The notes: generated by a model not told the origin, from the sequence alone. Shown: positions 8,409 through 16,029, counted from the stretch's first letter. The stretch is 36,595 nucleotides of DNA from Sulfitobacter brevis (GCF_900112755.1 NZ_FOMW01000019.1:1-36595), one strand, 5' to 3'. A program made the numbers and translations.

Positions 8409-8487
8409 TGGAGGAAATGCGACCTCCATCGTGGCCGTCATCTGAGCGGACGTAACTTGGAAAGGCCACAAGGTCGTTTTTAGCCAT
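8401..8487 (-). CDS. Possible 28-residue upstream ORF overlapping the membrane-protein start
   Basis: An ATG at 8487 has GGAG about 9 bp upstream, a better ribosome binding site than any start of the downstream gene. Its frame runs 28 codons (begins MAKNDLVAFPSYV) to a TAA at 8403-8401 that overlaps the downstream start in ATGTCTAA. It may be a leader peptide for translational coupling. A frameshift in an originally longer gene is the alternative. Confidence 0.35.
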   Translation of the reverse strand: MAKNDLVAFPSYVRSDDGHDGGRISSNV

Positions 8488-9023
8488 ATTTTGATGCTCC
8501 GTTTGTTTATCGTAACTTAGTTAAGCACTCGTACTGTCAACAGCCTAAACAGTTTCCTGGAAGGCCTAGAGTAAACCTAATATGGAGCTGCGGGTATAGA
8601 AAACGTTTTACAGGTCTCTCAATTTTGCAACTGCAGCGAAATTCTGGTTTCCGACCAACCTGTGGAAAAGAGTATGACCGCTTTGGTCTGACAGCGGTCA
8701 TCGGGGCAAACCCTCTGGGGCTTGCAGGGCATAGGATGAGCGAAAAAATTAAAAAATTTTTTCGAGAATTTTGTGAGATTGCCCAGTCAGTCCATTCGAA
8801 ACATCGCCACTACTCACACAAGGGGGCACCCCCCCTCGGGGGCGGCAACGCGAAAAGGTGGTGATGATCAATCTATCAACACACTCAGATTTCGGCGACG
8901 TAGCTGACAGTGTCTTATTTGCCAACCAATATATGCGCTATGCGTTAAATCTACTCAAACGCCACCAAAACCGCCACCAATTACAATATTTATTGACCAT
9001 CAAAACGGCTAAGCTATTGATTT
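8488..9023. other. Gene-poor stretch with three hairpins before the attachment repeat
   Basis: No secure gene is present. ATGACCGCT (8674-8682) pairs perfectly with AGCGGTCAT (8693-8701). CGAAAAAATT (8741-8750) pairs perfectly with AATTTTTTCG (8755-8764) around AAAA. A GC-rich CCCCC/GGGGG hairpin lies at about 8828-8845. A 42-codon frame (8738-8864, MSEKIKKFF) has a weak ribosome binding site and runs through two of these hairpins, so I do not call it. This is probably old accessory DNA flanking the tRNA site. Confidence 0.5.
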
Positions 9024-9073
9024 AAATGGTGCCCAGGGGCGGAATCGAACCACCGACACGAGGATTTTCAATC
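9024..9073. repeat. Left attachment repeat (duplicate 3' part of tRNA-Phe)
   Basis: These 50 bp are identical to 16110-16159 and carry the 3' part of tRNA-Phe on the minus strand: CCA end, T-arm, variable region and anticodon. The sequence beyond 9073 diverges from the tRNA, so no second tRNA can be formed. It is the displaced chromosomal 3' end left by site-specific integration. Confidence 0.92.
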
Positions 9074-9237
9074 ATTCGGCAGTTCAATTTCGTTTAGCCA
9101 AATTGAAACCAAACGATACAGCTTGAGACAGCCGAACGCATTGAAAAGTTGAGCAAATAAGCTTTGAATGTGCGACATTTCGACGCACCAATTGTCTCAA
9201 AGTGTATCACACGGTTTCAGGCTGTCTTGTGGGTTTT

Positions 9238-9255
9238 GCAGTCCCACGCAGTCCC
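9238..9255. repeat. Paired GCAGTCCC repeats, candidate integrase arm sites (left)
   Basis: GCAGTCCC occurs at 9238-9245 and again at 9248-9255, one helical turn apart, between the attachment repeat and the integrase gene. A similar pair lies near the right end at 16030-16048. Short phased repeats at both ends are what integrase arm-binding domains use. This is an inference from pattern. Confidence 0.45.
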
Positions 9256-9311
9256 GCTTCGGCACCGAAGCAAAAAGCCAAAATTCATCTCGTAAACCAA
9301 GCGAGAAATGA

Positions 9312-10757
9312 ATGAAAACCACACAAACCCTCACCGACAAACAAATCCAAAACCTCAAACCAGGCGAAACCCGATACCAAATCACCGACAGCAAAACAGC
9401 AGGCTTAAAACTGCGGGTATCCCCGTCAGGACACAAGTCTTTTGCGTTAATGCTCCGCAACAACGCTGGCAAAAATGAAACTCACACAATAGGTGCTTAC
9501 CCCGAAGTTTCACTAAAGCAAGCTCGACAAATTGCCGCACAGACGCGCCTGGACATAAAGGTCAATGGAGCGAACAAACCCACTGCTCCGTCGTTGCTAA
9601 GGCAAGAAAAAACCACGCTACGAGAGCTACTGGACGAGATCCAACCAGAGTTTGCCAAATCAAAAAAGTCCTGGCGCCCACGAGGTGGGCCAAGATCATC
9701 TGCTTATGCGCGCAATGCTATTGAGTGTGTATTTGCAAAACTCTTAGACAATCCTGTTGAAGCGATAAATGTCGAACAGTTTGGCTTGGTGGCAAACACT
9801 TATAAACCAGCACGAGCTATAAACGGAAAAACCACAGCAAACGCGCAAGTTTCTCGCGCAATGTCTTACCTGTCACCAGTTTTGGATTGGGCTGCAAACC
9901 GAGGTAAAAAATTCGGAAAAATCGGGGCGGGCCGATCTATACGCCTTGAAGTCGTGGACCTGCGGCGCATCCACGACCCCGCCACAACAGACCCTACCAT
10001 AAAAGGTAAACGAGAAAGAGTGTTGAGCGTCCAAGAGATTGCGGCCATTTACCCCCTCTTGAAATACCCAGCACCCGAAGAAATTCGAAGACGCAACATT
10101 CTTCCTGAAAACGATTTCGGGCCAATTGCAATGCGTTTTATGCTGCTAACTTTGGCAAGGCGAGAAGAGGTTTCTACAGCCCGTTGGTGCGACTTCGATT
10201 TCGCAAACGGTGTGTGGGTGAAGCCCGACGTAAAAGACACAACGGGCCAAGGCCGTAGCCAACGATTGCCGCTGTCCCGTGCGGCACTCGACGTATTGCA
10301 GGCGCTACCTGGATTCTCTGCTCCGTTATCTAATGCATTCGTATTTCCAAATCGAGATGGTGGCAAAATTGACAACTGGAATAGGATTGCAGAACAGGTT
10401 CATAGAGGCAGCAATACAACCAATTGGACCCGCCACGACTTGCGGCGCACCGGAGCAACTTTGCTTGAAGAGCTACAAGTGCCAGTGCAAACGATTGAGG
10501 CCATACTCGATCACACAAACCGTTTTGCAAATGCCGGAGTCAGCGGGTCCGCTGGCCACTATATGATTGCAACACGTATTCTAAATGGCACCGAGGACCC
10601 CAAGGTTGCCGCTTTGAACAAACTGAGCGCAATTCTGGATGAAATTGTCTTGCCATCTCAAACAATTATTTCTGATCAGGACAACGGACGGACGGACGCC
10701 CCCCCTAAGGGGGGAGCGTCCGTCCGTCCGCAAGATGAAAAAAATATTTTGCTCTGA
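9312..10757 (+). CDS. P4-type tyrosine integrase
   Basis: The 481-residue recombinase has an N-terminal arm-DNA-binding domain (about 1-90, with LTDKQIQNLKPGETRYQITD and the GAYPEVSLKQAR signature). A core-binding domain (about 100-200) and a catalytic domain follow. Catalytic residues are visible: R284 region (LARREEV), H375-x-x-R378 (HDLRR), H401 (LDHTN) and the nucleophile Y417 (GHYMIAT). It would integrate and, with a directionality factor, excise the element at tRNA-Phe. It lies about 240 bp inside the left repeat and points inward. The last 25 or so residues are encoded by a large GC-rich hairpin and are probably not functional. The AlpA-like protein at 13596 is a candidate excisionase or regulator. 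Confidence 0.95.
   Translation: MKTTQTLTDKQIQNLKPGETRYQITDSKTAGLKLRVSPSGHKSFALMLRNNAGKNETHTIGAYPEVSLKQARQIAAQTRLDIKVNGANKPTAPSLLRQEKTTLRELLDEIQPEFAKSKKSWRPRGGPRSSAYARNAIECVFAKLLDNPVEAINVEQFGLVANTYKPARAINGKTTANAQVSRAMSYLSPVLDWAANRGKKFGKIGAGRSIRLEVVDLRRIHDPATTDPTIKGKRERVLSVQEIAAIYPLLKYPAPEEIRRRNILPENDFGPIAMRFMLLTLARREEVSTARWCDFDFANGVWVKPDVKDTTGQGRSQRLPLSRAALDVLQALPGFSAPLSNAFVFPNRDGGKIDNWNRIAEQVHRGSNTTNWTRHDLRRTGATLLEELQVPVQTIEAILDHTNRFANAGVSGSAGHYMIATRILNGTEDPKVAALNKLSAILDEIVLPSQTIISDQDNGRTDAPPKGGASVRPQDEKNILL
10685..10730 (+). terminator. Large GC-rich hairpin in the 3' end of the integrase gene
   Basis: CGGACGGACGGACGC (10685-10699) pairs perfectly with GCGTCCGTCCGTCCG (10716-10730). After one mismatch the stem continues with C-G pairs. 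It lies within the last codons of the integrase, 27 bp before the stop, and is followed by an A-rich rather than T-rich stretch. It may separate integrase from repA-like expression or stabilise the mRNA end. Confidence 0.5.
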
Positions 10758-10785
10758 AATAAATGATCAGACCTAATACTTAGCC

Positions 10786-10800
10786 ACGGATTAAATCCGT
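10786..10800. promoter_or_regulatory. Odd palindrome upstream of the RepA-like gene
   Basis: ACGGATT-A-AATCCGT is a perfect 7-bp inverted repeat with a single central base, 43 bp before the RepA-like start. It is the right size for a repressor operator. The protein that binds it is unknown; the AlpA-like regulator at 13596 is one candidate. Confidence 0.4.
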
Positions 10801-10842
10801 TCGTGGTGAAAAGTAAAACGTTATGAGATAACAGGAAAAATA

Positions 10843-12012
10843 ATGACAACTCAAATACTCAATCAGATCCAGATTCTTCCGGCAACACAATCACCAAAAT
10901 ATAAAGGCAAAAGCCTTAAGTCTGCGAATAGATTTCAAATCGACCCAAATCGTCCATCCATTGTCAAAGGATTGTTGCTCGAGGGCCAGGTTGGAATGAT
11001 TGCAGGCGAACCGAACCTGGGAAAGTCGGCAATTATGTCTTGCATTGCATCGCACGTCGCTATGGGTAGAAATATGGGCGATATGAAAGTAAATCGTGCG
11101 GCTGTTCTTTATGTTGCTGCTGAAGACGCAGAAGGCATTTTAGAACGCGCCTATCCATTTATGCACAACGCACCGGAAGGCGCTGCAGCTTTCGAAGTGC
11201 TCGACGAAGTTCCTGACCTAACCGATGAAGCGCAAGTGCAATATTTCATCCAATTTGCTAAAAACTTCCAAACTCATCATAAAAGTGAAAAATTGCTGAT
11301 CATTTTTGATACACTGAATTTGTCAATTGGGGATGCGGACGAAAACTCAGCTCGTGATATGAGTAAGGTATTTAAACACGCACAACGTATTGCAAAAACA
11401 ACGAATGCTCACGTCTTGTTCATTCACCACGTCGGAACAAGCGACAAAGGCAGGCCTCGTGGCTCTTCAGCAATGACTGCAACTTTGGACACCCTACTTA
11501 CGTTGCAAAAAGCAGAAGATGGCACTGGTGATGCCGCGATGCTAATCCAGAAAAAGCAAAAGCGCATTCGCAAAGGGCGCACTCTTGCATTTCGCATCGA
11601 AGCATTTGAAGCAGGTGTTGACGACGACGGCGAGACTTTCACCGTTCCAATGGCTGTGCCCTTTAAGCACGATAAATCTCTGGCCGTTTTGGCCCCTACT
11701 TCAGAACCATACAAACCGAAGCCTTCAGCCTCAGCACCACGAGTAACCGAGGTTTTGCGCTTAATGACCAGTATGGCCCAGCAGGACACGGAAAAATGGT
11801 TTTCAACCAAAGAGATTTCCAACCTTGTGGGCGGCCCCTTCAACGACATCAGAGACAATCCCGAAGCGTTCCGCAAGGCAATCGGGCGCGCACTGGCAAC
11901 TCTCGAAAAGGCCGGCTCTCTGCAAAGGAACGCTAAGGGTCAGTATACGATCTCCACTCGGGTAGCCACCTCTAACGAAGGCACAGGGTTGCCAATAACT
12001 AAGCTGCATTAA
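10843..12012 (+). CDS. RepA-like AAA/RecA-fold ATPase
   Basis: The 389-residue protein contains a RecA-type ATPase core with Walker A GEPNLGKS (residues 55-62) and Walker B LLIIFDTL (near 152-159). FIHHVGTSDKGRPRGSSA follows (about 193-210), as in plasmid RepA helicases and related proteins. A C-terminal region after about 300 (STKEISNLVG...AIGRALATLEKAGSL) looks like a winged helix. RSF1010 RepA is a hexameric replicative helicase of this fold but shorter. Here the protein may act in replication of the excised element. The start at 10843 follows an AGGA-containing leader and a palindrome. No primase gene is recognisable nearby, so autonomous replication is only a possibility. Confidence 0.8.
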   Translation: MTTQILNQIQILPATQSPKYKGKSLKSANRFQIDPNRPSIVKGLLLEGQVGMIAGEPNLGKSAIMSCIASHVAMGRNMGDMKVNRAAVLYVAAEDAEGILERAYPFMHNAPEGAAAFEVLDEVPDLTDEAQVQYFIQFAKNFQTHHKSEKLLIIFDTLNLSIGDADENSARDMSKVFKHAQRIAKTTNAHVLFIHHVGTSDKGRPRGSSAMTATLDTLLTLQKAEDGTGDAAMLIQKKQKRIRKGRTLAFRIEAFEAGVDDDGETFTVPMAVPFKHDKSLAVLAPTSEPYKPKPSASAPRVTEVLRLMTSMAQQDTEKWFSTKEISNLVGGPFNDIRDNPEAFRKAIGRALATLEKAGSLQRNAKGQYTISTRVATSNEGTGLPITKLH

Positions 12013-12050
12013 CCTGAAAATTTCCGTTCCTCTTACGAAATATGAATGCT

Positions 12051-12272
12051 CTAATCGCCCCCGTTTGGGGGCGTCTTATTTCTCATTCTGATATACCTAT
12101 CCTCAAAAAGATTAACAATCTCAACGGCCAGAATATCTTTTTGCGATTCCGACAGGTCTTTGAGATCATAGGGTCTCATTAGGTGGTTTCTCATATAGAT
12201 CGAGATAAATTTCAAGATATGCCCACGACGAAGGCGTTTTTCTTCAAGAAGACTATTTTTTCCACTTTCCAC
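12051..12272 (-). CDS. Small hypothetical protein opposite the terminator
   Basis: A 73-codon frame begins at a GTG with an AGGGA-like site upstream and ends inside the terminator hairpin. It is a charged helical sequence (LLEEKRLRRGHILKFISIYMRNHLM, then SQKDILAVEIVNLFEDRY). I do not recognise it. Its position between the ATPase and oriT, and its basic N-terminus, would suit a small mobilization or copy-control protein, but this is only inferred from place. The final residues are hairpin-derived. Confidence 0.4.
   Translation of the reverse strand: MESGKNSLLEEKRLRRGHILKFISIYMRNHLMRPYDLKDLSESQKDILAVEIVNLFEDRYIRMRNKTPPNGGD
12056..12073 (+). terminator. Rho-independent terminator after the RepA-like gene
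   Basis: CGCCCCC, loop GTTT, GGGGGCG is a perfect 7-bp GC stem followed by TCTTATTTCT. It lies 44 bp after the RepA-like stop, in the right orientation to end that transcript. Confidence 0.8.
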
Positions 12273-12300
12273 TTAACTATCCCTAAATTATTTTTAAGGG

Positions 12301-12346
12301 AGATAGGGAAGGCGCACAACGGATAAAAAGCTTCGCAATTTTATCC
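12301..12346 (-). other. Candidate origin of transfer (oriT), RSF1010/MOBQ-like
   Basis: Read on the minus strand, an inverted repeat GGATAAAA / TTTTATCC with a 10-base loop (12346-12321) is followed by GTTGTGCGCCTTCCC (12320-12306). The RSF1010/R1162 oriT, as I recall it, has an inverted repeat followed by GTAAGTGCGCCCTCCC and is nicked within TGCG|CC. The order, spacing and core match. The predicted nick is between 12313 and 12312 on the minus strand. The site lies 20 bp before the relaxase gene, where an oriT is expected. Confidence 0.65.
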
Positions 12347-12365
12347 ACGCCACCTTAATAGAAAA

Positions 12366-13583
12366 ATGGCACTATTTTCATTTAGGCACTCAGTTAAAAC
12401 TTTCTCCGAGAAGCGAACTGATGAAAGCAGGATCGCAAGGCAGGGACAGACAGCAGCACACCTACGCTACATTACTCGCCCACAGGCAGCTCGTGTCGTG
12501 TTTCAACAGCGCCTTGCAGGCAGTTCCACCACTTGCACGGCAACCAAGGCTGAGGTTGATGCTCAGAAGCGCAGAGGGCGCGTCTGTGAGCGGTTTGTAG
12601 TCGCCTTGCCAATAGAGGCAACGCAAATACAGAGAGAAGCGCTCACGCGCGCTTTTGCAGAGCAATTTAGTCAAGGCGTTGCTGGATATATCGTTGCAAT
12701 TCACGATCAACATAAGAATGACATCAATAACCCTCACGCCCACTTTGTATTTTTTGATGTTCACAAGAAGTCTGGCGGGCGAGGTCGACCCAAGAGCACG
12801 CTTGGAATGGCTCGGAAGCACGCTATCGAAAAAACTGCAAAATTATGGGCAAACCTACACAACGATATGATGCGAAATTGGGGGTTTGGTGCGGATTCAG
12901 AAATATCGCATCAGTCATTCGCAGACCGTGGCATAGACAAAATTCCGTCGATCCACGAAGGGCCAGGTGCGAGAGCTATATCCAGAACGGTCAAGCAGCC
13001 CTGCAACCCACAGTGGGCGCACATCGACCAGGGCCATACACGAGCCGAGGCGAACCAGATAATCCGAGAAATTAATACAATTAGAGAGGAACATAAAATT
13101 GCAGAATCCAATCGATTGGGAGCAAGCAATGGAGACCACAAGGAGAAGTGCGATGGCGGCATCGTTGAACAGCGAAAACGCAGTTGCGGGAATGACCAAG
13201 CTATTACGAGAAATAGACCACCATTCCTCCAAGCTGAAAGCCTTGACGATAACCGTGAGCCTGCTGGAAGAGCAGCAAACGCAGCAGATAGTCCAATCGA
13301 AAGCAGTTCTGCAACAAATTCTGGAAGCCAGTCGGTTTTCCCCCCGCTTGATCGCCTTCGGCTTGTTAGCATTTTTCGCCGGAGGCGCAGTATTAGGCGG
13401 ATTTATCGTGAGCTAATTTTGCTGCGAGACACTTTGCGCGCTCGTCTTTTGCCACCACTCAACGAAGCGCCGCTTTTCCCGAGTGAACCATATCGGCCCT
13501 CCCTTCGGTATCAATCCGAGACAAAGACACCGCCCAGTAAGAACAGGGCAGTGCGTGCGACGTTTAGGAATGACCCAGGTTAA
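12366..13583 (+). CDS. MobA/MobL-family relaxase
   Basis: The 405-residue protein starts with the relaxase domain (about 1-200). A candidate nicking tyrosine is Y35 in HLRYITR. The metal-binding histidines are H113/H116 with H124-A-H126 in NNPHAHFVFFD, the diagnostic HxH strand of this family. It would nick the oriT just upstream and pilot the strand into a helper's transfer channel. After about residue 245 the sequence is low-complexity and probably disordered. In that part a second gene is read in another frame (13099-13416), so the tail may be shaped by the overlapping gene. No strong ribosome binding site is visible before the ATG at 12366. Confidence 0.85.
   Translation: MALFSFRHSVKTFSEKRTDESRIARQGQTAAHLRYITRPQAARVVFQQRLAGSSTTCTATKAEVDAQKRRGRVCERFVVALPIEATQIQREALTRAFAEQFSQGVAGYIVAIHDQHKNDINNPHAHFVFFDVHKKSGGRGRPKSTLGMARKHAIEKTAKLWANLHNDMMRNWGFGADSEISHQSFADRGIDKIPSIHEGPGARAISRTVKQPCNPQWAHIDQGHTRAEANQIIREINTIREEHKIAESNRLGASNGDHKEKCDGGIVEQRKRSCGNDQAITRNRPPFLQAESLDDNREPAGRAANAADSPIESSSATNSGSQSVFPPLDRLRLVSIFRRRRSIRRIYRELILLRDTLRARLLPPLNEAPLFPSEPYRPSLRYQSETKTPPSKNRAVRATFRNDPG
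13099..13416 (+). CDS. MobB-like membrane protein nested in the relaxase gene
   Basis: A 105-residue frame, +1 relative to a codon grid different from the relaxase, begins at TTG 13099 with GAGGA about 8 bp upstream. The product has a coiled-coil-like middle (EIDHHSSKLKALTITVSLLEEQQ) and ends in a hydrophobic helix LIAFGLLAFFAGGAVLGGFI at about residues 84-103, the layout of a tail-anchored protein. In RSF1010, MobB is likewise encoded out of frame within mobA and carries a membrane segment that helps mobilization. By position and topology this is the counterpart, though I see no clear sequence similarity. A secondary ATG is present at codon 11. Confidence 0.65.
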   Translation: MQNPIDWEQAMETTRRSAMAASLNSENAVAGMTKLLREIDHHSSKLKALTITVSLLEEQQTQQIVQSKAVLQQILEASRFSPRLIAFGLLAFFAGGAVLGGFIVS

Positions 13584-13595
13584 GACTGACTGTTC

Positions 13596-13802
13596 TTAGG
13601 CCGCCATAGACTTATCGGGACGGACAATCTTGTTAAGATCAGACATTAACCAACGTGACGAACCGCCTAACTTACGCGGAGCTGGAAAATCACCGCGTTT
13701 GATGTCGCGGTAGATGCTTGCACGAGAACGGTCCAGTGTCTCACAGACTGTTTTCAAACTTACGAGGCTGTCGTTGGCTTTCGACTTTGATGCTTTATTC
13801 AT
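13596..13802 (-). CDS. AlpA-family helix-turn-helix regulator
   Basis: The 68-residue protein has the AlpA/excisionase-type winged helix motif: VSLKTVCETLDRSRASIYRDIKRGDFPAPRKLGG. The tail, SSRWLMSDLNKIV, is typical of the family. AGGAA precedes the ATG at 13802. Such proteins in integrated elements activate integrase or act as excisionase-like directionality factors. It stands alone between the mobilization block and the DUF262/HEPN cargo, transcribed toward the former. The 280 bp upstream are AT-rich and probably hold its promoter. Confidence 0.9.
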   Translation of the reverse strand: MNKASKSKANDSLVSLKTVCETLDRSRASIYRDIKRGDFPAPRKLGGSSRWLMSDLNKIVRPDKSMAA

Positions 13803-14083
13803 TATGGTTCCTACGAATTAATTACGACCCACGCCGCCATAATACATTGGCCATTTCTGAAAAACTGTAGGGTAGAATGAGAATAAATTTCATCCAAAAT
13901 TCTGCGCCGAAAAAATTTAACATCTTTTGATAGGGTAAGTTCCAAAATTCGACTCTTCACACGTATTATTTCAAACACAGATTTCAACCGTAAATTCAAT
14001 GTATATTAAAATTACAAACAGCCTCTCTCTTAACTCGGGACGATCAAGCAGCAAACGAAGGCGCACTCGCTTCAAACTCTGAT

Positions 14084-14785
14084 CTACCTAATCGAGCACA
14101 AATTTTCTTTGCACCACCGTCCAAACACAACATCAGTCGTGCGGCAAAATAGCTTCGCGTCCTCTAACATACTTTTGATTTCAGCGGGTGTTTTGGTCGC
14201 GTTGACATCCCCGTGAGCTATAGAATTTCGCGTATCTACTATGTGGTTAAGATTATTTATATTAGTTTGTGCATTTGCACCCAAACACTGGGTGAAATCT
14301 CTTTTGAATTTGTCGTAGCCAAATCTACCCAGGTATGACTTCACTTTATCGAACGTAGGATTCGAAAACCCTTTATTAAAATTTATCGATGAAATGGGGC
14401 CGGGAAAAGGATCATCTCTCTTCCAAAACTGAGTTTCATAGTCGACGAACTTTTGCATATGAAAGGCAATTTTCTCGGGTTGAACGACCAATCGAATTGT
14501 ATCAATTTTTTCTTTCGAAATGTGGTAGAAAAATTGGGGAGCTATTTTACTTCTGCAAACAGACTTTGAGTGAATTTTGTCAAGTGTGAGCTCACCTAAT
14601 TCCTTTACATATGCCTCTATGTGGCTGGACAATAAGACTACCGACCCTCGACAAAGAGCGCTAATCTCTGGCCCAGAGGAAAAAGCGGCATTGGATCGCT
14701 CTATGGCAGCAGCCCTTTTTCGTAAAATTCCAACCTCACCCAACCTAACCGTTAGGTCAGTATACACGGGAGTGTATCTTGCCAT
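14084..14785 (-). CDS. HEPN-domain ribonuclease-like protein (MAE_28990/RiboL-PSP type)
   Basis: The 233-residue protein looks like a HEPN protein of the type often annotated MAE_28990/MAE_18760. An N-terminal helical region contains SSHIEAYVKELGELTLDKI (about 53-71). The late signature DTRNSIAHGD supplies the HEPN catalytic set R186-x4-H191. HEPN enzymes are metal-independent RNases used by many toxin and abortive-infection systems. The ATG at 14785 overlaps the stop of the upstream DUF262 gene in TAATG, so the two are translated as a pair. That coupling, and the site in a mobile element, suggest the DUF262 protein senses or restrains and the HEPN protein cuts RNA. This is inference; no activity is known here. 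Confidence 0.75.
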   Translation of the reverse strand: MARYTPVYTDLTVRLGEVGILRKRAAAIERSNAAFSSGPEISALCRGSVVLLSSHIEAYVKELGELTLDKIHSKSVCRSKIAPQFFYHISKEKIDTIRLVVQPEKIAFHMQKFVDYETQFWKRDDPFPGPISSINFNKGFSNPTFDKVKSYLGRFGYDKFKRDFTQCLGANAQTNINNLNHIVDTRNSIAHGDVNATKTPAEIKSMLEDAKLFCRTTDVVFGRWCKENLCSIR

Positions 14786-15873
14786 TACAAACCAATCTCG
14801 GCCATTTTCTCATTCCAAAGCTTGAAGCGCTTTTCGGTTCGGCTTTTGTGATCGACTGAACGGCTAATAAGGTCTTGGAAATCGTCGACTTCAATAATGT
14901 CATTGAAGGCGTCTAAGAACTCTGCGCGCAAATCTAAAGCTGTATTTAAGCTTGTTTTGTGTGCAGTGGACATAATGAGGTCAAAGAGCGCCCGATTTAT
15001 AGCCTTGGAACCTGGACGTCGGAAACAACGGTTTGGGTCGAACCAAATTAAGGCAATACTAAGAGCAGAGCTCCAATCCTGCCTTAGGCTTTCTATCTTT
15101 TGGCGATCGAACTTCCGCCCTTCTCGCGCAGCGTTGTTCAACCAGTTTTTAAGAGGTGTCTTATACTCGGCCAGCGGCTGCAGGCGGAACGCGAAGAACC
15201 TCAAAATCATTTCTTCATCAGCCAAACGCTTGTCTGGGTTTTTTCTTCCACGAACCGCCAACCATTTAGCATCGTAAGACAGCTCGCCCAAAAGTTTGTT
15301 CAATTCACCGCGAGACACACAATTCCGAAGCTCTTGTGCGTTTAACGGCATCGTGCTTGTATTCAAACGCTCAAAGACGTCGAATTTTATTTCTGGATGG
15401 GATTCATTTTTTATTACGACACACCGCAGTGTGTGTGTCATCAGCATTCTTTGCTCTCTACTCGGTAGCTCAAAGAAGCGTAGATTATTGAACTCAGTCA
15501 AAGCTTCAAGCCCTTGCAACTTGAACTGATTCTCAACATATCGATAAATTGAGAAAATTCTCTGTTGCCCATCGATAACATCCAGCTCGCACTCTTCGTT
15601 TTCCGAGAGGTAGCAGGGTGGAATTGGGACGTTCAGCAATACAGATTCAACAAGCCTTGATGCTAACTTGTCAGGCCACACATATTGTCGCTGAAAGTTA
15701 GGCCTATCACTCAGCGGCCTTAGGAATAAGATTTTTCTGTTAACCTGACCTACAATTGCATCGATGCTCAAATCGTAAGGTTGCGTGATGACCTTTCGGT
15801 CGCGCATTGGCGTCGCTTCTGGATCAGGTTCATCACTTAAGTCTAATTCGTAAAACGGTTTTTCAGTGCTCAT
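14785..15873 (-). CDS. DUF262 (GmrS-like, ParB/Srx-fold) protein
   Basis: The 362-residue protein has the DUF262 hallmarks: PNFQRQYVWPDKLASRLVES at about 58-77, the nucleotide-binding or hydrolysing motif DVIDGQQR (98-105) and FERLNTST (167-174). DUF262 occurs in the type IV restriction protein GmrSD, where it is proposed to bind and hydrolyse NTP. Here the usual fused C-terminal HNH nuclease (DUF1524) is absent; the C-terminal 180 residues are helical and unassigned. GAGGT lies before the ATG at 15873. A tandem CTGTAAG repeat (15929-15942) in the upstream region may be regulatory. The gene heads a two-gene operon with the HEPN protein. Confidence 0.88.
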   Translation of the reverse strand: MSTEKPFYELDLSDEPDPEATPMRDRKVITQPYDLSIDAIVGQVNRKILFLRPLSDRPNFQRQYVWPDKLASRLVESVLLNVPIPPCYLSENEECELDVIDGQQRIFSIYRYVENQFKLQGLEALTEFNNLRFFELPSREQRMLMTHTLRCVVIKNESHPEIKFDVFERLNTSTMPLNAQELRNCVSRGELNKLLGELSYDAKWLAVRGRKNPDKRLADEEMILRFFAFRLQPLAEYKTPLKNWLNNAAREGRKFDRQKIESLRQDWSSALSIALIWFDPNRCFRRPGSKAINRALFDLIMSTAHKTSLNTALDLRAEFLDAFNDIIEVDDFQDLISRSVDHKSRTEKRFKLWNEKMAEIGL

Positions 15874-16029
15874 TGAAACCTCACCTCTTTCGAAGCAACC
15901 TATGGCATCACCTACACCTTGTCATCTACTGTAAGCTGTAAGATCACCAAGTCCGCTTTTATATCTGACAACGGTTAATCCCCGTAGCATCCTGATTGCA
16001 AACCGCATCAACCACCGATTAGACTGAAA

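Noticed and set aside
8625..8864. Small frame running through hairpins (ending APPLGGGNAKRW)
   Set aside because: It has weak start context, its C-terminus is encoded by a GC-rich hairpin, and there is no recognisable similarity.
9024..9110. Second tRNA-Phe gene
   Set aside because: Only the 3' part is present. The sequence after 9073 cannot form the 5' half, so it is an attachment repeat.
13811..13999. 62-codon minus-strand frame upstream of the AlpA-type gene
   Set aside because: It lies in AT-rich probable promoter sequence, has no good ribosome binding site, and its composition is unlike its neighbours.
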